A DNA stretch of 64,000 bases from Pseudomonas mucoides (GTDB lineage Bacteria; Pseudomonadota; Gammaproteobacteria; Pseudomonadales; Pseudomonadaceae), in contig NZ_JACOPW010000001.1 of assembly GCF_015461845.1 (NCBI RefSeq), positions 248,001 to 312,000 on the forward strand. The letters run 5' to 3'. Shown in pieces: positions 49,404 to 57,968 of this stretch. The position numbers and the translations under genes were made by a program. Positions within the stretch are counted from its first letter, which is position 1; the number at the start of each line of letters is the position of its first letter. The notes beneath the pieces were generated by a model. The model worked only from the letters and a program-made list of their open reading frames with translations, did no database searches and was not told the origin of the DNA.

Positions 49404-50489
49404 TCATTCTCCTGCGGGGGGTTGAGGGTCGGTCTGCTGGCTAGTCGATTGCGTCGGGTTCCAATCGACGTCACCGTCTGGCGAACCGACCGACGGTGGT
49501 GCGGCGCTCGCCGCCAGGTTGCCCTCGATCTGCCCCGCCATGTACAGCGTCCCCGCCATGACGCCGGTCGTCGGATTCTGCACCAGCTTCAGCCAGGCCT
49601 TGTCGAACGTGTTGCCCAGGCTGCTGCGAATCAGCGCCTCGCTGTCGGGCCGGTCGGCGGCTTGAATCAGTGCGCGAACCCCGGCCACGCCGACGGTGAT
49701 CAAGCCCCCGGCCAGTTTCCCCGCCGCAGCGGCCACGGCGCTGGCGGCCCCACGCGGGGCCATTTCGGCTTCCATGCGCTGACTGGCACGTTTGGCCACG
49801 GGGGCCATGGCGGTGTCGGTCGAGCCAACGCCTTTGTCGCCGCCAGCCTTGTGGATCTTGTCGATCAGCGCCGCGTACGCCGGCAGCGAGTTCAAGGGGG
49901 CCGTATGGACGACCTGGTAGAGCGAGGCGTTACGCGCCGGCGGCGGTCCGAGGGCGATGGCGGGGATCTTCTGAATGCGCCCGTTGAGCTGGGCCATCGG
50001 TATGCCGTGACGTTTGGAAATTTTCTGCAGCTCTTCCTGAAGAATGTCCACGTAGAACGCCGTGGCCTGGCCGAGGATCGCATCGGGATCAATCTCGACC
50101 GCGACCGGCGCCAGCACCCGTTGCTGGTACTGCTCGAGCAAATACTCCGCCAGGCGCTTGGCCGAGGCATCCTGCTCGCCTTTGGCGCTGATGGTGTACC
50201 AGCTGACCTTCATCGACAGCCACTCCTGGGTCCAATAACTGCTGAACCAGGGGATGAAGTTTTCTTCGGTCAATTGGTAGACCCGTGTCCGCCAGTAGTC
50301 CATGGCCCCGCGCGAGTAGATTCGGGTCTGTTCGGTGGCTGATTGGGAGGCTTCGACGATTTCGCGATCCACCTGGTGCCACGTGCTGTCGGACACCACC
50401 ACGACCACGTCCACCACGGGAGCACGCGCAGGCGTGGCGCAACCCGCCAACACCACCAACACGGCGACGATCAGCGAACGCAGGTTCAA
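49404..50489 (-). CDS. Lipoprotein of unknown function
   Basis: A 361-residue protein with a lipoprotein signal ending in VVLAGC (Cys17). The mature part is mostly helical: a long N-terminal coiled region (VDREIVEASQSATEQTRI), an Ala/Gly-rich hydrophobic stretch (about 245-285, ASAVAAAAGKLAGGLITVGV) that could insert in a membrane, and a Pro/Gln-rich tail (about 335-361). I recognise no family. It precedes the DUF1428 gene in a two-gene unit. Confidence 0.75.
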   Translation of the reverse strand: MNLRSLIVAVLVVLAGCATPARAPVVDVVVVVSDSTWHQVDREIVEASQSATEQTRIYSRGAMDYWRTRVYQLTEENFIPWFSSYWTQEWLSMKVSWYTISAKGEQDASAKRLAEYLLEQYQQRVLAPVAVEIDPDAILGQATAFYVDILQEELQKISKRHGIPMAQLNGRIQKIPAIALGPPPARNASLYQVVHTAPLNSLPAYAALIDKIHKAGGDKGVGSTDTAMAPVAKRASQRMEAEMAPRGAASAVAAAAGKLAGGLITVGVAGVRALIQAADRPDSEALIRSSLGNTFDKAWLKLVQNPTTGVMAGTLYMAGQIEGNLAASAAPPSVGSPDGDVDWNPTQSTSQQTDPQPPAGE

Positions 50490-50594
50490 GATCGCAGTTT
50501 CCTACAGTCGCCCCTGGGCAGAATGCCCGGAACTCACAGGCCTATTGATTTGAGTATAGGAGTCGGGGTTTGTTCGCTGGGTTGAGGGTGAACT

Positions 50595-50660
50595 TGAGCG
50601 CCTGCTCGCGATGGAGCCCGAAAGAACACCATCATTAATGTTGATATTCACCATCGCGAC
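50595..50660. repeat. Degenerate REP-like inverted pair
   Basis: GCTCGCGATGGAGC and CACCATCGCGAC face each other across about 40 bp. It is decayed relative to the other copies. Confidence 0.4.
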
Positions 50661-50737
50661 GAATGCCTTCCGCAATAAAACCGCCTGAAGCACCATCACT
50701 CCATCACAACGCTACGCCCACATCGGAGGGCCACATC

Positions 50738-50842
50738 ATGTTGATCCATCTCCTGACCTGCCTGGCCCTGACGGCCGTTTCGCTGACCCTGTTTTCCCGC
50801 TTCTTCCTGGACATCGGTCAGACCGAGGAGCAACCATCATGA
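50738..50842 (+). CDS. 34-residue single-pass membrane protein
   Basis: A short ORF with a strong CGGAGGGCC ribosome site. The product starts MLIHLLTCLALTAVSLTLF, one membrane helix, and ends in an acidic tail (DIGQTEEQPS). The stop overlaps the start of the next gene by four bases (ATGA), which supports real translation. No family was recognised. It is probably a small accessory protein of its neighbour. Confidence 0.55.
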   Translation: MLIHLLTCLALTAVSLTLFSRFFLDIGQTEEQPS

Positions 50843-51108
50843 TCCACTCCGTGAGCCTTTCCGTGAGCTTCCCGGTGTTCGGCACCAACTACTACGCGCA
50901 CGAATACCTGTCGCGCCAGGCACCGTCACTGGTGTTCGACAAAAACTTCGAAGCGCTGCTGATGCCGGCAGCCTCCAACCACTTCAACAACGAAGTGGTC
51001 GGTCTCAATGATCAGTTCCGCTTTCTCAATGACGTGCTGGTTGAGCACTTGCTGGAGATCGAACTGGCCCAACGTGCGCCCCGCTCGTCGCGTCAGTTTA
51101 CGTTCTAG
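50839..51108 (+). CDS. Small unknown protein coupled to the 34-residue membrane protein
   Basis: An 89-residue soluble protein with mixed strands and helices (VSLSVSFPVFGTNYY, LNDVLVEHLLEIELAQ). No signal peptide and no recognised family. Its start overlaps the upstream small ORF by four bases, with GAGGAG as ribosome site. Its 3' end overlaps the converging beta-propeller-like gene by four bases. Confidence 0.65.
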   Translation: MIHSVSLSVSFPVFGTNYYAHEYLSRQAPSLVFDKNFEALLMPAASNHFNNEVVGLNDQFRFLNDVLVEHLLEIELAQRAPRSSRQFTF

Positions 51109-51743
51109 GAAGCCACGGGCCGGCGCACGGCCCGCACCTTGCCGCTGTTACCCCCGCCACAGAAAAACTGCTCGCCACCATCCGACTCAAGACCTGACAC
51201 CCCGACCCCAGGCGGCATTTCGACCGCCTCCAGGACCTTGCCGGTGGTCGGGTCAATCCGCCGCAACTCACTCTGATCTTCCTCCCACGTGCCGTGCCAC
51301 AGATCGCCATCCACCCAGGTCACGCCGGTGACAAAACGGTTGGACTCAATGGTGCGCAGAATGGCCCCGGTGTCGGGGTTGATCTGATGAATCTTGCGCG
51401 CCCGGTACTGACCGACCCACAAGGTGCCTTCCGCCCAGGTCAGCCCCGAATCGGTGCCGCCGCCGGGTGCCGGAATCGTGGCCAGCACGCGACCGCTCTT
51501 GGGATCGATCTTGTTGATGTGTTCCCCGGCAATCTGGAACAAATGCTCGCCGTCGAAAGCGGTTCCTGCGTCTGCGGTGATATCCAGCGAACGCAGCGGC
51601 TTGCCACTGTCCGGGTCGAGGGCGTTGAGCTTTTCGCCGGAAGCAAACCAGACGTGCTGGCCGTCAAACGAGACGCCGTGCACGCTGTCGACACCGGGAA
51701 ACGGGCCGTATTCACGGATGATTTCAGCAGTTGAACGTTTCAT
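51105..51743 (-). CDS. Beta-propeller-like protein (glutamine cyclotransferase/NHL type)
   Basis: A 212-residue protein built from repeated blades with the pattern FDGxxVWF...LDPDSGK, HINKIDPKSGRVLATI, IHQINPDTGAILRTI and LRRIDPTTGKVLEAV, about 45 residues apart. This is typical of YncE-, NHL- or glutaminyl-cyclase-like propellers. With only four to five blades it is short for a closed propeller. No signal peptide is seen, so it is cytosolic. AAGAGGATGC precedes the start. It is downstream of, and on the same strand as, the TPR-wHTH regulator gene; the ligand is unknown. Confidence 0.75.
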   Translation of the reverse strand: MKRSTAEIIREYGPFPGVDSVHGVSFDGQHVWFASGEKLNALDPDSGKPLRSLDITADAGTAFDGEHLFQIAGEHINKIDPKSGRVLATIPAPGGGTDSGLTWAEGTLWVGQYRARKIHQINPDTGAILRTIESNRFVTGVTWVDGDLWHGTWEEDQSELRRIDPTTGKVLEAVEMPPGVGVSGLESDGGEQFFCGGGNSGKVRAVRRPVAS

Positions 51744-51779
51744 GGTTGCATCCTCTTCACTGGGTGTGTGGAGTGGAGC

Positions 51780-52991
51780 CTAATCACCCGGCAACAAAGC
51801 CGTGAGTAACAAAGTCGTCGCGAATCCCGGCATCGGTGGTGTCATCCAGCGACGGGCGCGGCCACGACCAAACGCCTGCACTTTGCCGGCGACCGCCAGC
51901 GAATCGAGCGCTCGTTGCACGCTGCGCTGACCGGTGCCCAGCGCCATCGCCAGCGCCGAACTCGACCACGACTCGCCGTCTGCCAGAAACGCCAACAGCG
52001 CCGCGTGCTGTTCTTCGACCGGCCGCGCCAGCACCACGACGTCCGCCGACATCAGTGCAAAGCCGCGTTTCGTCGCCGTGATCCCGGCCAGCGGTCGAAG
52101 CGCCGCACGCAACCGTCCGACTTCGACGCGCAACCGCGCACGGTGGGATTCGTCACTGAGTTTCAAACGAAAAGCATAGGCAATGAGTGTTTCGCGAGTG
52201 ACATCGGCTGGCCAGGCTTCGGCCAATGCCCGTACGAGGGTGAACAACACCGGGCGCCTGGCCAGCGACACCGACATGCCGGCGCCGCGCACCGTGTATC
52301 GACAGGCGTCGACCACCAGTGACGTTGAGGTCAGCAGCGTTTCAACCTCATCCAGCAGCACCGGTCGCGCCTCGCCCCGGCTGATTAGCCGGGCGGCGGG
52401 CGCGTTGAGGACATTAACGACGCTCTCCATTTCTGCGCTCAGCGCCGGAATCCCCGCCTCGCCGGCGAAGCGCCCGGCCCTTTCCAGCGCGGACCGCGCC
52501 TTTTTGATCTCCAGCCGGCGCAGAGCGATGCCGACCACCACCCATTCATGGGCGGCGCGCAAGGCTGGTGGCAAGGGCGCAGGGTCTAGCCGGGCGAGCC
52601 GCTCCTCGACCTGTTCGAGATGACCGATCAGCAATAAACGCCGGATCTCCAGATACCGCGCATGGGCCGCATTCACCCAATCGCCATGGGCCTCCAGCGT
52701 TGCCCGCGCGGCGTCGAGGGCTTTTTCCGGCCAGCTCAAATCGCGAGACGCCAGGGCGATTTCAGCCTCCGCCACCACACAGCGGGCTCGGGCCATCGGC
52801 TCTTTGGGACCAAATGCACGCGCCGCCCGTTTGACCAATGCCTTGGCGCGCTCCAGATCGCCGAGCTGCGCCATGGCGATACCGCGCAGTGCCAGCGCTG
52901 GCGCATCTTCGCGCAGGGCCACCCGGTTCAACGCCCCGAGGGGATCACCCGCGGCCAATGCACGGGCGGCGGCGGTGATCAGCGAGTCCAT
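51780..52991 (-). CDS. Regulator-like protein with TPR-type repeats and winged helix
   Basis: A 403-residue protein. The N-terminal two thirds are helical Ala/Leu-rich repeats (ALRGIAMAQLGDLERAKAL, AAHARYLEIRRLLLIGHLEQ) like TPRs. A winged-helix segment lies at about 255-310 (LIAYAFRLKLSDESHRARLR, VEVGRLRAALRPLAGI), like an OmpR/BTAD-type DNA-binding domain. A second helix-turn-helix (SSALAMALGTGQRSVQRALD) lies near the C-terminus. The order (sensor first, DNA binding last) is unusual. It probably regulates the propeller-like gene that follows, 36 bp downstream. The target is unknown. Confidence 0.72.
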   Translation of the reverse strand: MDSLITAAARALAAGDPLGALNRVALREDAPALALRGIAMAQLGDLERAKALVKRAARAFGPKEPMARARCVVAEAEIALASRDLSWPEKALDAARATLEAHGDWVNAAHARYLEIRRLLLIGHLEQVEERLARLDPAPLPPALRAAHEWVVVGIALRRLEIKKARSALERAGRFAGEAGIPALSAEMESVVNVLNAPAARLISRGEARPVLLDEVETLLTSTSLVVDACRYTVRGAGMSVSLARRPVLFTLVRALAEAWPADVTRETLIAYAFRLKLSDESHRARLRVEVGRLRAALRPLAGITATKRGFALMSADVVVLARPVEEQHAALLAFLADGESWSSSALAMALGTGQRSVQRALDSLAVAGKVQAFGRGRARRWMTPPMPGFATTLLLTALLPGD

Positions 52992-53078
52992 GTGAATCGC
53001 GCCACGGTGGTCACTCCCTTCGTTGGATGTCCGCTGGTTAGTCTATCTCAGGATCCTCAGACCACCCGGCAGACCCGA

Positions 53079-53909
53079 TCATCGCGGGCGTTTGCCGGCC
53101 TGCACCCACTCCCGCGGGCTGACCCCGGTTTTTCGGCGAAACGCCCGGGCCAGTGCCGAGGGGCTTTCGTAGCCGACTTCATCGGCGATCAGCGCAATCG
53201 ACTTGCCTTCGCGCAAGCGTTTCTGCGCCAGGCTGATGCGCCAGCTCACGAGATAGTCGACCGGTGTCTGCCCTACCACCTGACGAAAATGCTCGGCAAA
53301 ACTGGCGCGGGACATGTTCGCCGCCGCCGACAGTTCGGCCACGGTCCAGGACTTTTCCGGCGCGTCGTGCATCAGGCTCATGGCCCGTGCCAGTCGCAGA
53401 TCGGCGAGGCCGGCCATCATGCCGGGGCTCTGTTCGCGGTCGCTGAGGATATGCCGCAGCAGCTGGATCACCAGCAATTCGAACAGTCGATCCATCATCG
53501 CTTCACGGCCACAAATGCCGCCGAAGGCTTCGCTGAACAGCCAATCCAGCGTGCCGGCCATCGTCGGAATGCTGTCGAGCTTGAGCAGCAGAAAGTCCGG
53601 CAGCGCGGCGGCCAGGGCATTGCCGGCGCCACCGTCGAAATCCAGCGACGCGCACACCAGTTGGGCGCCCGAGTCTTCGCTGGCGAATAAACGGTGACGG
53701 TAAGGTCGCGGGAAAAAAATCAGCGTCGGCTCGGTGAGCACCTGGTCGGGCTCATCGGCCAATTTCAGCATCACTTCGCCGGCCTGCAACAGGTGCAGGT
53801 GGCCGGTTGACTGGTCGCCATCAAACGCCACGGAGCCGCAAAAATGCCCGCTGTAGAAGCTCCCGGCACTGACGCCGAAGTGGGTGAGTAACGTGGACAA
53901 GCGATCCAT
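53079..53909 (-). CDS. AraC-family regulator with cupin_6 sensor
   Basis: A 276-residue regulator: an N-terminal cupin_6 domain (about 1-170; FFPRPYRHRLFASEDSGAQ) and a C-terminal AraC domain (about 175-270; WTVAELSAAANMSRASFAEH, PSALARAFRRKTGVSPREW). The long open frame upstream to 54497 runs against the AhpD-like gene and is rejected; ATG at 53909 gives the normal family length. It is divergent from the carboxymuconolactone decarboxylase-like and glutaredoxin genes and probably activates them. Confidence 0.88.
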   Translation of the reverse strand: MDRLSTLLTHFGVSAGSFYSGHFCGSVAFDGDQSTGHLHLLQAGEVMLKLADEPDQVLTEPTLIFFPRPYRHRLFASEDSGAQLVCASLDFDGGAGNALAAALPDFLLLKLDSIPTMAGTLDWLFSEAFGGICGREAMMDRLFELLVIQLLRHILSDREQSPGMMAGLADLRLARAMSLMHDAPEKSWTVAELSAAANMSRASFAEHFRQVVGQTPVDYLVSWRISLAQKRLREGKSIALIADEVGYESPSALARAFRRKTGVSPREWVQAGKRPR

Positions 53910-54044
53910 GGAACGGCTCCCGGGTGAATATCTGGACGATCTGTCGCATATCCTCGACGATTTGCACCCTAAAAGCCAGCGTCGCCCCATAGCATAGACC
54001 CCGTACCCAGCGCACACCGCGCTTGAATCGACGGAGCAATACCC

Positions 54045-54563
54045 ATGAGCCGCATCACCGCCCTGAGCCTCGAAAACGCGACTGACACCACCCGCCCACT
54101 GCTGGAAGGCGTACAGAAAAAAATCGGCTTTTTGCCGAACGTCTTCAAAACCCTGGCGCACGCCCCTGTGGTACTTGCGGCCTACCTGCAACAAAGCGCG
54201 ACGCTGGGCAAAACGTCCCTGAGCGCGACGGAAAAAGAAGCCATCTTTTTGGCCACCTCGCAAGTCAACGGCTGCGATTACTGCCTGGCGGCGCACACGC
54301 TGTTTGCCGGTAAAGCCGGGCTGTCCGCACAAGACATCGTCAGCGCCCGACACGGCCAGTTGAATGCCTACGCCACCCTCGCCCAACAAATTACCGAAAG
54401 CCGTGGCCATCTGAGCCTCGAACAGCTCGACGCCGCACGGGCGGCCGGCATCACCGACGCCAAGATCGTTGAGGTGGTGGGCCACATCGCAGCACAAACC
54501 TTGACCAACTACCTCAACAACCTCGCCCTCACCGAGATCGACTTTCCCGCCATCGATGCATAA
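54045..54563 (+). CDS. Carboxymuconolactone decarboxylase/AhpD-like protein
   Basis: A 172-residue all-helical protein with the redox motif NGCDYCLAAH (Cys77, Cys80, His84). This marks the AhpD-type peroxidase side of the family, not the true decarboxylase. It probably reduces peroxides with thiol donors. ACGGAGC precedes the ATG. A glutaredoxin gene follows 30 bp later and could supply electrons; both are divergent from an AraC-family regulator. Confidence 0.88.
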   Translation: MSRITALSLENATDTTRPLLEGVQKKIGFLPNVFKTLAHAPVVLAAYLQQSATLGKTSLSATEKEAIFLATSQVNGCDYCLAAHTLFAGKAGLSAQDIVSARHGQLNAYATLAQQITESRGHLSLEQLDAARAAGITDAKIVEVVGHIAAQTLTNYLNNLALTEIDFPAIDA

Positions 54564-54593
54564 GCGCGGCCACTAAATTCAGGAGTATCGACG

Positions 54594-54845
54594 ATGAACA
54601 GCGTGACGATCTATACCACCGACACCTGCCCCTATTGCCGCAACGCCAAGGCGCTGTTGGCCAGTAAAGGCATCGCGGCCGAGGAAATAAACGTCCAGTC
54701 CAGCCCCGGCAAATTCGAGGAGATGCTCAGCCGCAGCGGTCGACGCAGCGTGCCGCAGATTTTCATCGGCGACACCCATGTCGGCGGCTTCGATGACCTG
54801 GCCAAGCTGGATCGCCAGGGCGGTTTGCTGTCGATGCTGGCCTGA
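54594..54845 (+). CDS. grxC: Glutaredoxin
   Basis: An 83-residue class-I glutaredoxin with the dithiol active site CPYC (Cys12 and Cys15), the cis-Pro element SVPQIFIG and the glutathione-binding GGFDDLAKLD. It reduces disulphides using glutathione. CAGGAG lies before the start. The housekeeping grxC of Pseudomonas is usually next to secB; this copy sits beside an AhpD-like gene instead, so it may be a second glutaredoxin. Confidence 0.93.
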   Translation: MNSVTIYTTDTCPYCRNAKALLASKGIAAEEINVQSSPGKFEEMLSRSGRRSVPQIFIGDTHVGGFDDLAKLDRQGGLLSMLA

Positions 54846-54959
54846 AACCCGCTGCCCGTGCACGACCTGGAAGACGGGTCGTGCCGGGTATTCTCTAAAT
54901 TCTTTATAGGTTGTACGATGACCGACGAGTCACCTTCCCACAACAATAAGGAAACACCT

Positions 54960-55391
54960 ATGAAGAACGTCAAACTGCTGGCCGGTTTTCTCTGCCTCTT
55001 CAGTGGCTACGTCGCCGCCGCCCCTGCACCGGGCGAGAAAGAGGTCGCCAGCGCCGTCGACCATCTGACCCAAGCCATGCTGCACAAGAACATTCCCGAA
55101 CTTAAAACCCTGACCGCCGAGAACCTGACCTACGGGCATTCCAGCGGCAAGGTTCAGGACAAGAGCGAATTCATCGCCGATATCGAAACCGGCAAAAGCG
55201 CGTTCAAAACCCTGGAAATGCAAAACCAGACCATCAACGTCTCCGGCGATGTGGCGCTGGTGCGCAATCATTTCTCGGCCCAGGCCCTCAAGGGCACTGA
55301 AGTGATCCCGACCGAAATCGAGAACTTCCAGATCTGGCAGAAGAAGGGTGGGAAATGGCTGCTGGTCGGCCGCCAGGCTTTCCACATCTAG
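54960..55391 (+). CDS. Exported NTF2-like (SnoaL/DUF4440) protein
   Basis: A 143-residue protein with a signal peptide (residues 1-20, YVAAAP) and an NTF2-like cone fold. Matching segments are EVASAVDHLTQAMLHKNIPE at the start of the domain and NFQIWQKKGGKWLLVGRQA at the end. Such proteins bind small ligands; some are isomerases, but no catalytic dyad is obvious. AAGGAAAC precedes the ATG. It is followed by a strong terminator. Confidence 0.85.
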   Translation: MKNVKLLAGFLCLFSGYVAAAPAPGEKEVASAVDHLTQAMLHKNIPELKTLTAENLTYGHSSGKVQDKSEFIADIETGKSAFKTLEMQNQTINVSGDVALVRNHFSAQALKGTEVIPTEIENFQIWQKKGGKWLLVGRQAFHI

Positions 55392-55403
55392 CTTTCCATA
55401 TAT

Positions 55404-55440
55404 AAAAAATCCCGCCCAAGGTCACTTGAGCGGGATTTTT
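55404..55440. terminator. Strong bidirectional terminator
   Basis: AAAAATCCCGC / GCGGGATTTTT stem with an inner CAAG/CTTG pair. A and T runs on both sides let it serve both converging genes. Confidence 0.9.
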
Positions 55441-55453
55441 CATTTGGGCGCTA

Positions 55454-56656
55454 TTAAGCCACCGGAATCATCGGGTCCGCTGCGGCCAATGCGGCGGCAC
55501 GATCAGCTGCCGGGGGGTAGATCCACACGGTGTTGATCTGCGTCTTCAGGTTTTTGCCTTCCTGCTTGACCAGTTTGATTTGACGGTCCCAACCCTCGGT
55601 ATAGACCGCGCCCCAGGCGCCCAGGTCCAGGCACGTCACGTACTTGGGCTGGCTGTACGGCGTCGGGTCCACGCCCAGCATCTGCGCCGCCACGTTGTTA
55701 CCGGCGTGACGCCCCAGCGAGATGGCGTGCTGGCAGGTCATCATCGCGAAGTTGCCGATGTCGTCGCAGGCCGCGTAAGCCACATCACCTGTGGCAAAGA
55801 TGTCGTCCTGGCCGATGACTTTCAGATGGCTGTCCACGTGCAAACGGCCTTGGCCATCACGCTCGGCAGGGATTTGCTCGGTCAGCGAGCTGGCGCGCAC
55901 ACCGGTGGTCCAGATCACGGTCTGGGTCTCGATGCGCTGGCCGTCGGCCAGGGTCACACCGTTCGCGTCGACCGCCGCCACCGACGACTTCACGCGCCAT
56001 TTCACTCCCAGTTCAGCGCTCGCCTCGGCAATCGACTGGCTGATTTCAGCTCCCATTGAAGCCCCGACCTTCTCGCCACGGTCGATGATGATCACTTCAA
56101 TGTCGGCGCCCTCACCGAGAATTGCCCGCAGACGCGCCGGCATTTCAGTCGCCGTTTCAATCCCGGTGAAACCGCCGCCAGCGACGACCACGGTGTTGCG
56201 GGCTTTGCTTTCTGGCTGGTTGGCCAGGGATTTGAGGTGGTTTTCCAGACGCACGGCGTGTTCGATCTGGTCCACATCAAAGGCATGCTCGGACACACCC
56301 GGGGTGTTCGCCTGGGCCAGACGGCTGCCGGTCGCCAGAACGAGTTTGTCGTAGCTGAGGCTCTGGGTGGTGCCTGAAGCATCGGTGTAACCGACACTTT
56401 TCTGCTCCACGTCGATGGTCTCTGCGGCCCCCTTGATGAACTTCACACCGACCGCATCGAACAGTTCATCGAGCGGTGCAGCCAGTTGATGAGCATTCGG
56501 TTCGTAAAAGCGCGGACGCACGCGCAGCTCGGCCTGAGGCGCCAGTACCGAGACCTCTACCCCGTTGTGATCATGCAGGTCGAACAGGCGTGTAGCGCTC
56601 AACGCCGTCCACATGCCGCCGAAACCTGCGCCGATGACCAGAATGTGCTGTTTCAT
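55454..56656 (-). CDS. NDH-2-like NAD(P)/FAD-dependent oxidoreductase
   Basis: A 400-residue pyridine-nucleotide disulphide-oxidoreductase-family protein. FAD motif HILVIGAGFGGMWTALSAT is at the N-terminus, the NADH motif NTVVVAGGGFTGIETATEM is near residue 150 and DDIFATGDVAY is near residue 280. It resembles type-II NADH dehydrogenases, which pass electrons to quinones, but the C-terminal membrane-binding helix is not obvious. The start is set at MKQHILVIG; the frame is open to 56707. Its promoter region is shared with a divergent Rrf2 regulator. Confidence 0.87.
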   Translation of the reverse strand: MKQHILVIGAGFGGMWTALSATRLFDLHDHNGVEVSVLAPQAELRVRPRFYEPNAHQLAAPLDELFDAVGVKFIKGAAETIDVEQKSVGYTDASGTTQSLSYDKLVLATGSRLAQANTPGVSEHAFDVDQIEHAVRLENHLKSLANQPESKARNTVVVAGGGFTGIETATEMPARLRAILGEGADIEVIIIDRGEKVGASMGAEISQSIAEASAELGVKWRVKSSVAAVDANGVTLADGQRIETQTVIWTTGVRASSLTEQIPAERDGQGRLHVDSHLKVIGQDDIFATGDVAYAACDDIGNFAMMTCQHAISLGRHAGNNVAAQMLGVDPTPYSQPKYVTCLDLGAWGAVYTEGWDRQIKLVKQEGKNLKTQINTVWIYPPAADRAAALAAADPMIPVA

Positions 56657-56712
56657 GGTTTTAACTCCGAGGATGACCAAAGACTGAACTCGTTGCCGAG
56701 CGGACAACGGCG

Positions 56713-56741
56713 ACTATAGTTATCCTAGTTACAGTGTGCAA
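56713..56741 (-). promoter_or_regulatory. Sigma-70 promoter of the NDH-2-like gene
   Basis: On the minus strand, TTGCAC (-35), a 17-base spacer and TATAGT (-10). The spacer and -10 include two TAGTTA repeats, nine bases apart on the plus strand, which may be an operator. Confidence 0.6.
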
Positions 56742-56903
56742 CGTTCTTTTTTCCATGGTTGCCATCATTCACTTCGATACCTCGACAATCCCGCCAACAG
56801 CTTTTATCTATAAGCAACACGGGGCAGATAGCGACAAACATGGATTGTTGCCCGCCTCACCATCGGCTGATAACATTGGCGACTCATTCAGTCGGAGATC
56901 CAG

Positions 56904-57473
56904 ATGTCTCTTTACAGTGCGGGCGTTGAATACGGCATTCATTGCCTGATTTTTCTGGTAGGCGATTACGGCGACAGCCGTGAGGCAAGCGTGCGCGACC
57001 TCGCCGAACTGCAAGGCGTGCCGCTGGATTACCTGGCCAAGATCTTCACTCGCCTGGCCAAGGCCAAACTGGTGGTGGCCACCGAAGGCGTGCGCGGCGG
57101 GTTCAAACTGGCGCGGCCGGCGGACGAAATCAGCGTGCTGGATATCGTCAACGCCATCGATGGCAAGAAACTGATCTTCGATTGCCGCGAGATTCGCGGG
57201 CGTTGCGCCTTGTTCGACGGCGCCCCGCCAGCGTGGGCCCTCGACGGTCCTTGCTCGGTACATGCCGTGATGATGACCGCGCAAAAACGCATGGAAGAAG
57301 CGCTCGCCCAGCAGACCATTCTCGACCTCGCCAGAAGAGTCGGGCGCAAGGCCCCGGCCGAATTCGGTGAGCAGTTGAACACCTGGATGAGTGATCGACG
57401 GGAAAAGAAAACCGCCAGCAGTGTGGCGGTTGAGGATGCGCAGATCATCCCGACGACTGATCTCTCGGACTGA
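56904..57473 (+). CDS. Rrf2-family Fe-S regulator
   Basis: A 189-residue Rrf2 protein with an N-terminal winged helix (LAELQGVPLDYLAKIFTRLA, GVRGGFKLARP) and three cysteines at 94, 101 and 117 (FDCREIRGRC, DGPCSVH). This is the usual place for an Fe-S cluster, though the spacing is wider than in IscR or NsrR. It probably senses redox or NO stress and represses the divergent NDH-2-like gene. GTCGGAGAT precedes the start. Confidence 0.88.
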   Translation: MSLYSAGVEYGIHCLIFLVGDYGDSREASVRDLAELQGVPLDYLAKIFTRLAKAKLVVATEGVRGGFKLARPADEISVLDIVNAIDGKKLIFDCREIRGRCALFDGAPPAWALDGPCSVHAVMMTAQKRMEEALAQQTILDLARRVGRKAPAEFGEQLNTWMSDRREKKTASSVAVEDAQIIPTTDLSD

Positions 57474-57522
57474 CGATTCAGCTATGGGCAAAGCGGATTG
57501 GCGCGCTCTATGATTAGGGCCC

Positions 57523-57924
57523 ATGACGACCCCTGTTTCGATCCGCTCCCCCTGCCCGCCCGGCGCCTGCACCTGCGGGCGTGACCCGCTGCTGGAAACA
57601 CCGGGTGCGGACGTGCGCATCCTGTTTCTGACCCGCCCGGAAGAAAAGCGCCTGCTCGACCGCCTGGAAAACCTCCAGAGCCTGGCCGACCTCGAACGCC
57701 TGCAACAGCGGATGTTCGAGCAACTGGGCATCCGCGTCGAGATTGCCCCAGGTTTCAACGAAGTGCGGACCATGCGCGGCATCGGCATCACCCTCGGCGA
57801 GCAACCGGGGCTGTGCCGCAAGACCCGCCAGTCAATCCCCGCTGCCATTCGCCGTGGCCTTGAGAAGCGCCCGGAAATCGCCTACGACATCCTCAACGCC
57901 AACGACTTGTTGCGGGACGCCTGA
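57523..57924 (+). CDS. Conserved unknown protein with CxxxxCxC N-terminus
   Basis: A 133-residue soluble protein. The N-terminus CPPGACTCGRD carries three cysteines that could bind metal. A helical region (LLDRLENLQSLADLERLQQR) follows, then a C-terminal part (IPAAIRRGLEKRPEIAYDIL). Upstream initiation signals are weak. Function is unknown. It follows the Rrf2 gene by 49 bp and may be part of its transcript. Confidence 0.72.
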   Translation: MTTPVSIRSPCPPGACTCGRDPLLETPGADVRILFLTRPEEKRLLDRLENLQSLADLERLQQRMFEQLGIRVEIAPGFNEVRTMRGIGITLGEQPGLCRKTRQSIPAAIRRGLEKRPEIAYDILNANDLLRDA

Positions 57925-57968
57925 CTGTCGCGGCGCAATTCAGGAATCCAATGACCGAGCAACGCCGA

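Noticed and set aside
53910..54497. N-terminal extension of the AraC-family regulator to 54497
   Set aside because: It would overlap the oppositely oriented AhpD-like gene completely and exceeds the family length.
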